Shown: positions 46,142 through 58,451, numbered from the stretch's first letter. The stretch: 64,000 bases of DNA from Syncephalastrum monosporum B8922 (GCA_000697355.1 JNEN01001212.1:372001-436000), one strand, 5' to 3'. A program made the numbers and translations. The notes: generated by a model from the sequence alone, not told the origin.

Positions 46142-46957
46142 TTAGATAGTAAGACCGGCCCATGCATCACCGATATCGTACAAAAAGGGTCGTGCACCGA
46201 AATTAACGTCCACAGTAGCTGGCCCATCCGCCCCGACGCTCGCAAAGTAATGACGGGGTTGCAAGCCGGTGTAGGCGTAGCCAATCCTGTACCCGTTCAG
46301 GGTGAAGAACACATTTCCCTGCTCGGGTTCATACCCGCACCCGACCGTATCACCCTGCCCAAAGCTCGGCCCATAATCCTGCCCACCCGTCGCATCCTCC
46401 AGGAACTTGCAGCCATCGTCGCCATGATAACCGACCGAGTATCGGTTCCAGCCCGGCATGCGAAACAACGGATACGGTCGCGTGGTGAGCCCCACCGCCA
46501 CCACCACGTTGGGATGCACGGCGACCCACGTGACTTCAAAATAGTGCAAGCGAGCCTCCCGCGCGCGGTACTGCGCTAGAAAGGGATGGGTGGCCTGCAC
46601 GGTCAGGTCCATATCGGCCTGCATGCGATGGTCCGGCCAGAGCTGCACCGTCGTCGTATTAGGAGTCACGCGCAAGGCGGGCTGGGACCGCGCAAGAGGG
46701 TGTCGAAAGAGGTCGTTGGCATGCGTCGCTTCGTCGAGTCGAAGGGATGCCACCAGTCCATGGTCGGCCACGTCGTCGATGAGCGAAGGTGGGATGCTGT
46801 CGAGCTGAGATCGGAAGGCCTGGCTAAACAGCTCGCCACGCGCATAAGAATCCTCAGAGGCATCGGCCAATCGTCCCAGGCGATGCACGACGTTGGCTGG
46901 ATCGAGTGAAGCCTGTACGGCATGGTCATAACTGGGCGGTTCTTGGTCTTGGCTCAT
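46142..46957 (-). CDS. SPRY-domain protein with PPxY motif (SSH4/EAR1-like)
   Basis: A single exon of about 271 residues. The N-terminus carries PPSY, a PPxY motif of the kind bound by WW domains of Rsp5/Nedd4 ubiquitin ligases. The second half is a SPRY domain (HYFEVTWVAVHPNVVVAVGL, YSVGYHGDDGCKFLED, FGQGDTVGCGYEPEQGNVFF, TLNGYRIGYAY). Yeast Ssh4 and Ear1 use a SPRY domain and PPxY motifs to send membrane cargo to the vacuole, but they also have a transmembrane helix, which is not seen in the chosen model. Upstream in-frame sequence to 47119 includes a hydrophobic run (FLFFIFRPLL). If translated it could supply a membrane anchor, but there are few conserved features there. Confidence 0.83.
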   Translation of the reverse strand: MSQDQEPPSYDHAVQASLDPANVVHRLGRLADASEDSYARGELFSQAFRSQLDSIPPSLIDDVADHGLVASLRLDEATHANDLFRHPLARSQPALRVTPNTTTVQLWPDHRMQADMDLTVQATHPFLAQYRAREARLHYFEVTWVAVHPNVVVAVGLTTRPYPLFRMPGWNRYSVGYHGDDGCKFLEDATGGQDYGPSFGQGDTVGCGYEPEQGNVFFTLNGYRIGYAYTGLQPRHYFASVGADGPATVDVNFGARPFLYDIGDAWAGLTI

Positions 46958-47202
46958 CAATAATGGACGGAAAATAAAGAAAAGGAAAAGGGCCTTCTTA
47001 CCACCTGAGCCCTTACTCAGCCCATGCGCCCCCCACAAGATACAGTATGAGAAAGAGCTGGTCCCGGGTGACACAAGGTTGAAATGGTCTTTAAAAATGC
47101 ATATGCTTTTTGTATTCATGTATTTACATCGATTCTATGAATGAAAATTGATTGTACTTGTGTTCTATTCTATGGCAGATCTATTTGGCATTCGACCCTT
47201 TT

Positions 47203-48159
47203 TCATGAAGATGATCCGGTCATCCAGTTTACTAGCGAATGGAAGCCGTTCGCACCGCTGACATACCAAAACAAGAGACCGGACCCTACTGCAGCCGTCG
47301 TAAAATCGCTTCGAGGCTCAGTCGAGTCGGAACGTTCAGAGGAGGAGGACTCGCCCTGATGCTCTTGCGCAGTAGGACGCTCGACCGCCGGTGCTTCATT
47401 GCTCACAGCAGGAGAAGGTGTTTGCTCCTGCTGCTCCTGCTGCTTCTGCTCCTGCTGCTGTTCCTGCTGCTGTTTCTGCTGCTGCTCTTGTGGCTGTCGC
47501 TGAGTATCATTTTCATGCAATTGAGAGACGAGATCGTCTGTCGAAGTGTTGGAGGCATGTAAGGTATCCGTGCGGATGCGCATCGAGCGATTCGCAGCCT
47601 TTTGTTCGAGGGCCTTGACCCATTGGAGGTCCATGTCTTCCGGGATATCCTCAGGGACAGGTGGCGGTGTCACCTTTTTGCGTTCTCGTTGCGCTGAGGT
47701 GTTGCTCCCAGGGAAGAAGGACTCGGTCTTGGCTTCCCGTGTCCGTCGCTTCTGGTTCACCTTGAGTTCAAAGGACTCCATCCACCTCTGAGGGTCCAGC
47801 GAGTCGTCGTCTTCGGGTGCATGCTCGCCTTCCGTGCGTGCTTGTTCTTGTTCTTGCACAGGTGCGGGTGCGGGTGCGGGTGCTGCTACTGGAGAAGGTT
47901 GAGGTTGAGGTTCAGGTTGATGTTGAGATTGGGGTGGTTGGGGCTGGGGTGTGGTGTCTTGTTTGGGAATGGACGCAGGCTGGTGATCGAGTAATCGGGT
48001 AATGAGCTGCGCCTTTGTGCCTTTGGGCGACAGGTTATTGTCACGCGCAAGGCTCTCGAGCTGGGGCTTTTTCAGCTTGCGCAGATAGGTATTGGACCAT
48101 GGCCGGGTGGAGTAATACAAACGCTGCACCCTCACCGAATTGAGTTTGAGGATATTCAT
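47203..48159 (-). CDS. SAP-domain protein, probably mitochondrial
   Basis: A single exon of about 318 residues. The N-terminus lacks acidic residues and has Arg/Tyr/Ser as in presequences (MNILKLNSVRVQRLYYSTR). A SAP motif follows (LRKLKKPQLESLARDNNLSP, GTKAQLITRLL), a helix pair known to bind DNA. The remainder is Pro/Gln-rich and then Gln/Glu-rich (QQQKQQQEQQQEQKQQ), ending with a short hydrophobic segment (GSGLLFWYVSG). Mitochondrial SAP proteins are known in fungi, but I cannot name this one. The CAG/CTG repeat encodes the Q tract at about 47425-47510. Confidence 0.72.
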   Translation of the reverse strand: MNILKLNSVRVQRLYYSTRPWSNTYLRKLKKPQLESLARDNNLSPKGTKAQLITRLLDHQPASIPKQDTTPQPQPPQSQHQPEPQPQPSPVAAPAPAPAPVQEQEQARTEGEHAPEDDDSLDPQRWMESFELKVNQKRRTREAKTESFFPGSNTSAQRERKKVTPPPVPEDIPEDMDLQWVKALEQKAANRSMRIRTDTLHASNTSTDDLVSQLHENDTQRQPQEQQQKQQQEQQQEQKQQEQQEQTPSPAVSNEAPAVERPTAQEHQGESSSSERSDSTEPRSDFTTAAVGSGLLFWYVSGANGFHSLVNWMTGSSS

Positions 48160-48270
48160 GCTAGCAAACAATCACCTGGAATAATAGAATATCAGCGCCA
48201 GATCAAATAAATCGAATACCCCAAAACTATGCCAATGTGGCTTTGCCATCGTATCACCATCCAATTATCT

Positions 48271-48322
48271 CCCTGTCCTGTCCTGTCCTGCCCTGCCCTG
48301 CTCTGCCCTGCCCTGCCCTGGG
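48271..48322. repeat. CCTG[T/C] pentanucleotide array
   Basis: About ten units of CCTGT/CCTGC in tandem lie some 110-160 bases upstream of the SAP-protein start codon, so probably in its promoter or 5' UTR. Confidence 0.9.
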
Positions 48323-48930
48323 TCACCCTCTCTTCTGCCATTCGCCTTTCTTTTCCTTTTTCTTTTTCGCTGCCGGTCCGGACCCACCCGTGGTACACAC
48401 GCCTTGTTGGGTTCAATTGTTTGTATACGCCTCAATTCCAATGTAGCACAACAGCGTATTTACAGAAAAAAATGGGAATTTAGCATTTTCAGCAACTGCT
48501 GTCGGCTTAGACATTTTTGGGCAATTGTTTGCCTCTACCCTCTAATTGCTTACATCCCTGTTCCTGAATGACGACACTTGGCGCCAATTCCCTTCGCTGC
48601 GCATGCGACCGACGCGCTTATATCAATATGCATACATTCATATTCTTTGTGTAAGTAATATTAACTGAGCATGCATGCATGCAACACACAGACACAGACA
48701 GACGAGACGAAGTAAGGGTAATGTAGGATGATAACTATGCATGTATTTTTTTCAATTCAGTCAATGGTTCGTAATAATATACAAAAGGCGTTGTGTAATG
48801 TGCGGTGTGTGTGTAGATGCGTATACAACTCCATTGGATTGAGGAATGACAATCTATTGTACAAAGTAGGCCTCAAATGCATGCTATAGCGCAGCTATAG
48901 GAGTGGGTGTGGGAATGTCTAAAAGCCGGC

Positions 48931-49347
48931 TTAGACCTCGTACCAGGTAATCTTGCCGACACCAATGTCCATGTCGCCAACGACCTTCTTGAAGACCTTG
49001 GGGGTCAGGTCGAGGTCACCGTATTTGCACTCGGGGCAGGCGTCGTTGACCTTGACCGTCATCGAGCCCTTGGGGCCCTTGACCTTGATCTTCTTGCCAC
49101 ACCATTTGGATTTCGCGCTCATATTGCCGTACTGCTTCTTGTTCAACGCCACAATCAACGAATTGTTGCCTTCTTGGGGACCGCACGCACCCGTCGAGCC
49201 GCCTTCAGAGGCGGGCATGAACCAGGTCGCGGTGCCAGTGTACTTTTTGGAGCGTTTGACCAGCGGCGCAGCCGAAACAGAATCCGTCGCCAGGACGAAG
49301 AAAACAACCAGGAAAGCCACAAAGGTGATGAAAGAGATGCGCTGCAT
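48931..49347 (-). CDS. Secreted RlpA/expansin-like double-psi barrel protein
   Basis: A single exon of about 138 residues. A signal peptide (FITFVAFLVVFFVLATDSVSA) with a possible KR processing site (APLVKRSKK) precedes a domain starting GTATWFMPASEGGSTGACGP. The domain continues through IVALNKKQYG, KSKWCGKKI, MTVKVNDACPECKYGDLDLTP and ends VGKITWYEV. This is the double-psi beta-barrel fold of barwin/expansin/cerato-platanin relatives, with DACPEC and DL motifs typical of fungal RlpA-like proteins. Such proteins are secreted and may bind or loosen cell-wall polysaccharide; enzymatic activity is uncertain. No cellulose-binding module is present. Confidence 0.85.
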   Translation of the reverse strand: MQRISFITFVAFLVVFFVLATDSVSAAPLVKRSKKYTGTATWFMPASEGGSTGACGPQEGNNSLIVALNKKQYGNMSAKSKWCGKKIKVKGPKGSMTVKVNDACPECKYGDLDLTPKVFKKVVGDMDIGVGKITWYEV

Positions 49348-50541
49348 GCTGAACAAGGGTAGAATTCGCGTAGGAACGGAGTATATCAAGACAAGGAACG
49401 GGTAGAGTTGAGAGAACGACCAGCGTAATCAAGAAGTTGAGTGAAGTTCAATGCGTAAATGAAAAAAAAGGGATAGGGGTTGACAATGGGTCATTGCTTA
49501 TTGTCCTTATATATGAAATTTCAATGGATACGCGGAGAGAGAAAAAAAAAAATCACAGGCGGAATTCACTTATTATCGCATCGGCCAATCGTGAGCGTGA
49601 ACAGCATCGCTCTTTGTTGTGCGACGTGCCCCGTCCGGGATGCCCATCTTGCCGCCCAAGTTTGGTAACCAGATCATTAATGGGTCTGGCTTGACCCGGC
49701 TAGGCTGAACAAACGCCATGAGCCTATTTGGCTTTCCACATGAATCCGTCATCTTTTTACCGCGCGCTTACACTTACAGCAAATTCACAGCCTCCATGAG
49801 ACAAAAATGGGACAAGACGCTGTGCTTCGCGTGTGTTCACACTTGTGAATAGGATTATCTAGATCCCGTATCTTGGATTGCTGTCATTCAGCCGAATCTG
49901 CCTGCCCACCTCCTTAAAATTTTTTTTCCACTGCTACGCCCACCCTGTTCCTCATCGACAAAACTGTCCCAGTCCGACCCATCCTGGATTGTATTGCGTG
50001 TTTTTGTGTATCCTAATCGCTTCGGTCCGGAACGTGGAACAGGGGGCGTATTTTGTACACAGTCTTGCACGCGCGAGTGCGGAAGGCGCATGCACCCGGC
50101 GCCCGTCCTTGCCTATAATTTTTTTTCTTCCATTTATTCATTCTTGAACTGGCGCTAGGTGACACAATGGCTGTGACCATGATCAGGGTCCTCTTTTTTC
50201 TTTCTTTTTTCTTTGTTCCTCCATAGATATGTAAGCGAGGCGAAAGAATGCGTATATTGTAAGGAAGGGATATGTGGAGGAGAAGAACGAAGGAAAGGGG
50301 ACTTCGTTTGCACTGGCAGCCTCGAAATGGAAGAGGGAAATGCTATAATACATGGGTGTGAGAGGGGCTGGGGTGGCCTTACAAGAGGCGTCTACAAAAA
50401 GAAATAAGGAATGAAATTCCAATGAGGTCAACGAACTCTTGAACGCTTCGACATCAGAAAATACGCCCTTTCCGACTCTGGGCTTTTGTGTGTATGTATA
50501 TATGTGTGTGCATATGTATGTGTGCATGTGTATGTGTGTAT

Positions 50542-50578
<37 letters not shown>

Positions 50579-50583
50579 GGGCT
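49348..50583. other. Intergenic region with TG/TATG repeat
   Basis: No gene is seen. From about 50485 to 50578 there is a TG/TATG-rich block ending in about 30 bases of perfect TG, 5-8 bases from the NOT1 stop codon. Confidence 0.7.
50547..50578. repeat. (TG)n microsatellite abutting the NOT1 stop
   Basis: A perfect TG repeat of about 31 bases (CA repeat in the NOT1 transcript sense) begins only a few bases after the NOT1 stop codon. Confidence 0.93.
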
Positions 50584-53500
50584 TTACCTCGAGACGCTCT
50601 CAAAGAGTCGCTTAATTTCCGTTGCACAACGCGTGAATTCATGTTCCCAGAACTTGTAATGCTTGTTCTTCATCAGCTCGATAAAGGTGATAAGTGAACC
50701 CCAGGGATGCGGTCGGTTCACAATCAGGCGCTCCAACAGCACGCGTGTGATTTGCTCCTTGATGTAGTCTTCCTTGGCCTCGCCAAAGAGGCAGAGCAAA
50801 AGACAGCTAAAGTAGTAGGTGTGGCTGTTGGGGTACCGCAATTGGTTGGCAATGGCACTGATGAACAGGTATCGGCCTAGAGACAGACATCATCATGAGT
50901 TATGTTCTTCTTCTACCATGCTGTTTCGCTTACCCTCGGGGTCAAAACCATGCATGAGCTTATTAAACGCCATGACGTGCGGGTCGTCTTGCTGAACCGT
51001 CTTGTCATTGGTGATACTGTGGAGACCGACATAGAACACAAACGCGTTCATCACCGGGACCTGGTATCGGCATTCGGCATCCTCTTCGGTGCAGACGAAG
51101 CGTTCGTGGCAAATGGCGACAAAGTCGTCAAGGGATGTCTCTGCGTTGAGGTACGCGTCAATGTCCTGGATAAAGCCTTGGGCCTTGAGCGCATGCTTGT
51201 AGTCGGATAGGATCCGGGGCGGCTCGAGAATCTCGGGAAGCAGGTCCACCTTGAGCTGGGGCATGAACGGATCCGGTAGGCGCATGTTACGCGGGAACGC
51301 GCTGAGGATAATATTGCGAAGCTGGATGCTGGTGACGGGCAAGGCATCGCAGAAGCTGTGGTGGTAGTCGCACAGAAACTCGGGAAAGTCGTGGAGGAGC
51401 ACGAGCAGAATGCGGAGGATGGCGCGGTAGAGCAGGCGCGTGGTTTCCTCCATGTTCTCCTTGATCTGCAAGAACCGGCTCATAAACTTGAAGCCGCTCT
51501 CGAGCAGTCGGTGGAGAGATCGCCAGCCCTAACACAAAAAAAAAAAGATGGCACGTCATGAGCATTCTCCTGGATTTCCTTTTTCTTTCATCTTGTCTTA
51601 CCACTTGGTTCTCGAGCATCAGGAGCTTGGGCATAAACATGCGGTGCGAGACGAGCGTATACCACGCAAAGGCGAAGCCGGGCACGTTCTTGGGCCGGAT
51701 CGTGTAAAGGACGTTGGCGACAGCGCGCAGCGCTGGGAAGGATGAACGAGGCGAGAACTGGGTGGTGGTGTGGAGCTCGGTAAGGATGGCGATAAACAGT
51801 CGGAGGAAGGGCAGGTGGCTAAAGTCCCGGCCCAGCGTCTCGTGGTAATTGACGAGAATCAGTACCACGATGGACAAGATCCGTGTCAGCTCGTTTGACT
51901 CGATCGTGTCATCCTCACTGCTCCAGCTCACAAGATGGACATAGCCAATGACAAGCTTAGCAAGCGCATCAATCGCCAGATACGCCGAGTTGCGGTGCTG
52001 GATGGACTGCACCGCTTGCGTCGCGTGCGAGACCGAAAACTCGATCGCCTGTCGGAAAAAGATATTGACCGTCTCTTCCTCCTTGAACGCAGGCTGCTGA
52101 AAGAGCTGTTCCATGTAGGCGTCGAGGGTGGATTCCTCGTTCTGGGACATACGATAGTACTGGACCCAGTCGACAAAGAGGGCGCGCAGCTGGTCGCGGA
52201 AGGTCTGGTCGCTGCCCATCATGCCGCCGAGGCGCTTGACTTCTTCGAGGAGGATCGAGACACCCTTTGGTACGTTGCTGCGCTGTGCTTGGATTTCATG
52301 CAGCACCTCGAGGGAGCCCATAAAGTCGTGGCGGGGGCCCCCGGGGGGGGCTTCAAACAGGCAGATCCAGATGAGGCGCGTCGCGTACTCGATCGTGGCA
52401 ATGTTCTCCGTCGCGAGTGCGCTCGCGAGCTCTTGGTCGTGCTCGGCCAAGTTGACGAGCCCGCTCTTCACCAGCGCGACCGTGACAGGCACGATGTATT
52501 TGCGTTCGTCGTCGGCGCGGGTCAGCCAGGCCGTGACGGGCGTGGCGATCTCGGTCGAGAGCTGGCAGAGGCGCTGGAGCACCATGGCATAGACCTCAAT
52601 GGCGAGCTGCGTGTCGCAGTTGTACATCAGCTGGATCGTCTTTTGGGCATACATGCGGCCGACCTCGACCTTGTTAAAGCTGCTGGCGACCACCATCATG
52701 AGCTGGCGGAGGAGGGTATGAAGGCTTTGCTGGGCGACGGCGGTGAAGCCGATCGTCTGCATCTGGCTCAAGAGATTCTCCAGCTCGGTGATGAACTGAC
52801 CAAACTGCTCCATGACTTGACGGCCTGCTTGAGGCTGGCCGCCCATCAGCGGCTGCTGCTGCTGTGGGAGTTGCTGCTGCTGCTGCTGCTGAACATCGTA
52901 GCGCAGTTGATCCATGCCAAAACCGCCATTGTTCGCGTACGGACCAGCCGCACTCACCGGCATCGCCATCGAAACAGCCGGCTCCGTATCCGCCGTGGCC
53001 GGAGCGCGGCGAGGGATCCGGCCAAAGTCGTCATAAATGCGTAGCTGGCCGGGCTCCAAACCTTGAGGCGTGATTCGCAGCGCGGGCGGCAGACGCGACA
53101 CGTACGACGCAATCGTGGCCCACTGGACATCAATGTAGGGCTGGTTGTGCCGCTGCTCGCGAAAGTTGCGGCGTCGCGAGAATGCGTCGCTCATGACACG
53201 GTCAATCTCGAGGCGTGCCTTGGCGATCGTGACGCGTTCAATGATGGCCGAACCAAGCTCCATATTGTCCATCGCAGTCAGATAACTCGCTTGCTCGGCC
53301 GTGTCTTCATCCATGTCGTACTCCATAAACAGCGGCTTCAGACTCGTCGAGATGCTTGAGCGGAGCATCTCCTTGCTCGTCGCAACAATAAAGGCACCGG
53401 ACAGGCTGGTCACCATCGTCTGCGTCGACTTGCGAAGCTTGTTCTCGTCCGCTTCCATGGCAAAATCCTTGAGGATGATATCGCGCGTCGAGTGGACGCC

Positions 53501-56500
53501 GATACTCACGGCTCGATCCACCAATTGCATGGCGGCCTAAAGCCCGAGGTGAGTTGATTCCTATTTTCTTCATTCTATGTTACACTTACGTCGCGCACGC
53601 ACTGCAGGATGATCTTGGTCGCAGTCTGCTTAATCATGGGCTGGTTGTAGAGGCTGATATGCGGGCTGAATACAAGGAACGGAGCCAGCTCCGCAATCTC
53701 ACCCGGGCTCGCATTCATGAGCGCCTCAGGCGTCGCAGGCGTTTCGTTGCGCGCCATGGCAGCCACAACGGCCTTGTCTTTGAGGCGTGCCTTTGGTGTC
53801 TTGTGACCCCGGTTCTTGAGGATCGACGTCGCCTCGATATCTGTCAAGGTTTAGTATGTCTCCAAGCATATAACCCCATGGAGGATGTGCTCCACTTACC
53901 AGCAAGATCAATAGAAAGCGTCTTGCAGAGGACTTCAACTTCGAACTTGAGGTTCAGTTTCAGGTCGGCGCAGTTATAGAGCTCGGCAAGTACTTTGAGA
54001 ATGGCCATCACCCACGGATTCGGGGGCTTAAAGACCTTGCCTTTCGAGCCTTGTTCCAAAACCTTACACACAAACGGGATCACGACGATGAGGCGGCTAC
54101 TATCATATCCTTCCAGCAACAAGTCCTGTAGAGTACTATGATGAGTATCGAAGCGATGTGCCTTCTTTTTTTTTCTCATTCCCGCCTACCTTGAATGAGA
54201 CATCCTTGTGCTTGATGGGCTTGTCCCTTGCTAGGGTTAAACCTCCCAGCCAGGCACCGAGGTTCTTAAGCAGGCTACGTTCAGACGACGAGGACAAGGT
54301 CTTGTCCGAATTGAGAAGCTTCAGGATATTAGCATAGGTCTCGCGCAGTACATGGTCGTACAGCAGGCGGTCGGCGATGATGGCCAACAACGACAAGTAG
54401 AGCTCATGATAATTGGGCTCGATACTGGCACGCTTGACAACGAGATAATCGCTAAACCACTGGTAGGCCGTTCGATCCAGGAGTTCCATGAGCGAGCTCG
54501 TCTTAGACTCGAGGTTATTGGCCGCCACATTGTTGATGAGAAAAAGGATCTTGTCCTGTGTATCTTCGGGCGGGGTCTTGTAATCGACTTGCTCCTTGGC
54601 TTGAGGTACAGGCGGGACCCACAGGGCCGTGAACTTGGGGCCATCCTCAGCGCCCACCCCGTCGGCCAGGCTAGGCTGCTGCAATGCCGCCTGGATATAG
54701 TGAAGAAGCTCCGGATGGGTCTGCTCCAGACTCGGGATCTGCAGCAGCTGGGCACAGAACTGTGGCCACTCGGCAAGGCGGGGCTTGAGGATCGTCAAGG
54801 CCTGGACAGCAAAGGTGTACATGCGCGAGCCAACCTCGTTTGTCTGGAGTGACTCCAGCAAGAGGCTGAGCGCGGTCATGGTCTGGGTGGGCGGCATGAG
54901 GCGATGGAGCAGCATGGCGCTGAAGAGCGAGTTGGTGATGGCGAGCTCCTTGTCGGGATATTTCGAAAAGAAGGTATATTCGTCGAGGAGCACGTGGACA
55001 ATGCACACAAAGACCTCGCGCTCGCGCGGATTGTTCGAGACGCTGAACTGCTCCAAACTCGCGATCATTTGCTCGACCGAGAGCGAGCCTTTGTAGATCT
55101 GCGCAAAGTAGGCATTCGCCTCGTCATCGATCGAGCTGTCATTGCCGTTTGTCAAGCCTTCCGCCGGCGAGTTTAAAGACGGGTGGAGGCTGCCATACGC
55201 AGCGCGAATGGTTTCCAAGCGCTCGCTCAAGACCGGAATCGAGGCACTGCTTTGCTGTAGTAGATGAATGAAGGTTTTGACCGTCTCGGGCTGCAGCGGA
55301 TCGGTGGTTGCCTCGTATTTGGCCTCCAGGTAGTCGAGGCACAGCTGCACAAACTCTTCCCGATGATTGACGATGTTGCTGTACAACCAACGTTCGAGGT
55401 TCAGGTGACCTTGTTGGGTGGCCAAGCAGGCGAGATCGATTGCCAAGTCCTGCGGTAACTGGTCCAGATAATCTGGGAATGCCTATTATGATGCCCCAAA
55501 ATAAGTTTAGAAAATTCCAGACAAGACGATATGCACAACATACGTGGAGATCGATCAGAATCTCCAAGATTCTAGACAGCGAGCCCTTGTCCATATTGTA
55601 AAGCTCTGCGAGGCCCTGAATAAGGATAGTCGGCCGGATTTGCTTGAGTTTCGTCAATGCGACAGCGCTTCCCGGCTGGCCATTCAGAAAGTGCATAAGC
55701 AGCTGTCTGAGCATGTCGGTTTCCATAGGGAAGCTTGCATGCTTCAAAGCATAGTCAAATGGTCAGTATCAAAAAACTGGCGCCCTCTCTATCCAACTCA
55801 CAGGTGTTTGAAGCAGGCCGAGAAACATGAGCTCGGGACTTTTGCTGAGCATCACATCAAAAAGAAGCTTCACATCCTCCGTGGAGGTTTGGGTCTGGAT
55901 ATCAAGAACGGTCTTGATAAAATCTTGCGAATTCAGCTGGAGACTGGCAAGCTGGGATGCCATCGACCGTGTTTCGTCGCTGCAAAAATCGTAGTCTTTA
56001 AGGTCAATCACGGTCTTGGTCGAGGAGGCAGGCACGTTGATCTGCTCAATGGATGCAGTTGCTATCCTGTAAAGAGCGCTGATCTGTCCTTTCTTGTTTT
56101 GCCAGTTGCCAAAGAAGACATGGACCGGAAAGGGCTCATCCTAGGGTCGACGTAAGTGCCATGACTTCTTTTGCAACCCACGACAGCATGCGCTTGCCCC
56201 TTGTTACCTTTGACGCCGCCTTCCATATGGCAATCAGCAGCTCCAGCCCTTCTTGGCTTAATATATAGAATCCTTCGTAGTCCAGAGCCTCCATCACCTT
56301 GTGCCAATCCAGGTCGGGTGCCTATGACAAGTTGGATACATGGATGAGAAGGGAACATGGATGAGTGTTTGCAAAAGACGAGCGAGTAGAGAAAAAGAAG
56401 AGGCGTACCACAGCGTTGCAGGCAGCGACGAGGTTCTCTGCTGGCCAGTCCGGGGTATCAGCCGATGCTTGTACGATAGCGCCGACCGCTTGGGCGACGT

Positions 56501-56600
56501 CCGGTTCGGACAAGGCACCTTGGTCTGCCAACAGCTCGCGTGCAGCATCGGGTGTGCGTATGGATTCAGGACCGGCCTTGAGAATCGCTTCAGCAAGCAT
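50584..56600 (-). CDS. NOT1: CCR4-NOT complex scaffold subunit NOT1
   Basis: A multi-exon gene (about ten introns, for example near 50882-50933, 51530-51600, 53537-53590, 53842-53900, 54127-54190, 55484-55543, 56296-56408) coding for roughly 1,750 residues. The start at 56600 ([11 protein letters not shown]) follows a TCATCAG acceptor, so an upstream non-coding exon with a GTGAGT donor is likely. Landmarks are [18 protein letters not shown], the MIF4G region ([20 protein letters not shown]), the CAF40-binding DUF3819 region ([20 protein letters not shown]), and the C-terminal NOT1 domain ([61 protein letters not shown]). NOT1 assembles the main cytoplasmic deadenylase. The N-terminus is shorter than in human CNOT1, and a Gln-rich stretch lies near 52860. 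Exon boundaries were not all resolved. Confidence 0.93.
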
Positions 56601-57983
56601 TCTGATGACCGGAATGAACAACAATTAGCGCAAAGAGACGACTGGCAGAATCCACTCACAAGAGTTATATACGCGGGTAGATGGAATGGTTGAGAGAGAG
56701 GTGATGTGCAGCTCTCCAGAGATTGAGGGTTTGTTTTTTTGTTGTTGCTGTGTCTCAATAGAATGGAGTGAACGCGACGTGAGACGAGAGTGATGGGGAG
56801 TGCGCTGTTGTCGCGTTGGTTGGTGCTATTGACAGATGGCGGAAGAGGGCAGAAAAGTCTGATTAAAGAGATGAGATGGTGTGTAGGCAAAAGGTGGCAG
56901 GTCTGAGCGCGCAAAAAGTATATCGTACAATAGTAAGAGGTTGTAGGCAGTGCTTTTGGTAGAGAATAGCCGAGAGATTGGTGGACCGAGTGTCAGTAGA
57001 TTGGGAGGAAAAGGTAGATCCCTACTTCAGGCTTTTTTTTTCTTTTTTACAAGGTAAAGGTAAGAGTAAGAGTGAAGCAAGAAAAAGGTCCTTCCTAGGT
57101 GGCCATACAACGTCAGCATTGCGCCCGTATTTCAGTCACAGACATATTCAGCTCCATTGTACAGCACTGTACTATAATAATACTGAGACCGCAAACCCCC
57201 CCTCTTTTGATTTTATATAAATGCTACTCCACTTTTGCGTCTTCCTCCAAGCGACATAGGTCCTCTGTCTTCCTGTAATTCCATGGTCTCTCTTGTAAAC
57301 GAAGCCCTCTGTACGCATGCCGGTGGAATACTCGCGTTCTGGCCTCTCTATCCCTCCATAATGCACAACATCACAACCCATAAGTTAAAAGATAAAGCAG
57401 ATAATTTTAGAGCGCTCCTTTCATCCTTGCATGCTTTCCGAGCGAAATTGCTCCTGAGTATCACGGACCCAGGCACACTCTTTTGCTTTACTGCTTTCAG
57501 GCATACGTGATCGTTCTTTTCAGGTCTGCAAGCCATCCCACGATCCATGGTACTCGGGTATAAGCAGATCGTGCGTACAAAAGAGGGTCAGGATCCATTG
57601 AACTCACGGACGATGCCACTGTGGTATATGAATAGGAGTAAATCAGCCGGTAAGAAAGAGGTACCCGGGGGAGGGGTTTCCTGATAGGCAGGTTTGACCC
57701 TGCAGTCGTGAAACCAGGCAAGCAACGAACGTTTTCGGGACGTTTGGGATGAAACTCAGCATTTTCAAGACACGCGTAACACCCAAAACTCGACAAATCC
57801 TAATAGCGTTTATTTAGATGGCACCTTGACCACGGGCAGAGCACAATGGGCAGGGCAGTGAGAAAACTTGGGAGGGAGGGTATGGTAAATCAATAAAAGG
57901 GGGGGGCCGGGGGAAGAAAGCGAAGAAGCGTATGTTTAGAGGTGTGAGTATGTATCTCTGGGTGTGTATATATATATATGTTT
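56601..57983. other. Intergenic region, 5' flank of NOT1
   Basis: Probable NOT1 5' UTR exon and promoter occupy about 56650-56950. Nothing convincing is seen beyond that, apart from a poly-G run near 57899-57913 and small low-quality frames. Confidence 0.6.
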
Positions 57984-58451
57984 TTAGTTGGACAAGACGA
58001 GGGTGACAAAGTCGACATAGTTGATACGACCGTCCTTGCCAACCTCGACCTCCTTCAAGAGCTCGTCGACCTCCTCGTCGGACAGCTTCTCGCCGAGGTT
58101 GGTCAGGACGTAGCGGAGCTCGCCGGCCGAAATGAAACCATCGCCCTCTTTATCAAAGACCTGGAAGCCTTGGATGAACTCCTGGGACGAACCAGCAGGC
58201 TTGAAGCCATCGGGGCGCGTCAGGATGGTCAGGAAGGTGCCAAAGTCGATATCGACCTCTTGACGGTCCGATCCGCCCACAGACTTGACCAGTTCGCGTA
58301 CCTCGGCCTGGGTCGGGTTCTGGCCCAGACCACGAAGCAAATCACCGAGATTGGCAGATGACACGGTGCTGTTGCCCTTCTTGTCGTACAGAGAGAACGC
58401 CTCCTTCCACTCGTCGAGCTGCTCTTGCGTGGGCTGGTTCGTGGGGCTCAT
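57984..58451 (-). CDS. EF-hand protein, myosin essential light chain-like (Cdc4/Mlc1)
   Basis: A single exon of about 155 residues made of four EF-hand units. It begins [23 protein letters not shown]. The third unit has a good calcium loop ([14 protein letters not shown]), whereas loops 1, 2 and 4 lack some ligand positions. [19 protein letters not shown] and [15 protein letters not shown] close the protein. Partly degenerate loops and this length fit the Cdc4/Mlc1 group of essential light chains, which bind IQ motifs of class II and V myosins and act in cytokinesis. True calmodulin is excluded by the loop losses. No intron is seen, which is unusual for this window. Confidence 0.85.
   Translation of the reverse strand: MSPTNQPTQEQLDEWKEAFSLYDKKGNSTVSSANLGDLLRGLGQNPTQAEVRELVKSVGGSDRQEVDIDFGTFLTILTRPDGFKPAGSSQEFIQGFQVFDKEGDGFISAGELRYVLTNLGEKLSDEEVDELLKEVEVGKDGRINYVDFVTLVLSN

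Noticed and set aside
51935..53044. 369-residue plus-strand open frame opposite NOT1
   Set aside because: It is a shadow of the NOT1 coding strand with Leu/Asp/Arg-rich composition.
56294..56914. 206-residue minus-strand frame as NOT1 N-terminus
   Set aside because: It is Ser/Leu/His-rich, resembles 5' UTR and is out of frame with the conserved NOT1 start. A GTGAGT...CAG intron there fits a non-coding exon better.
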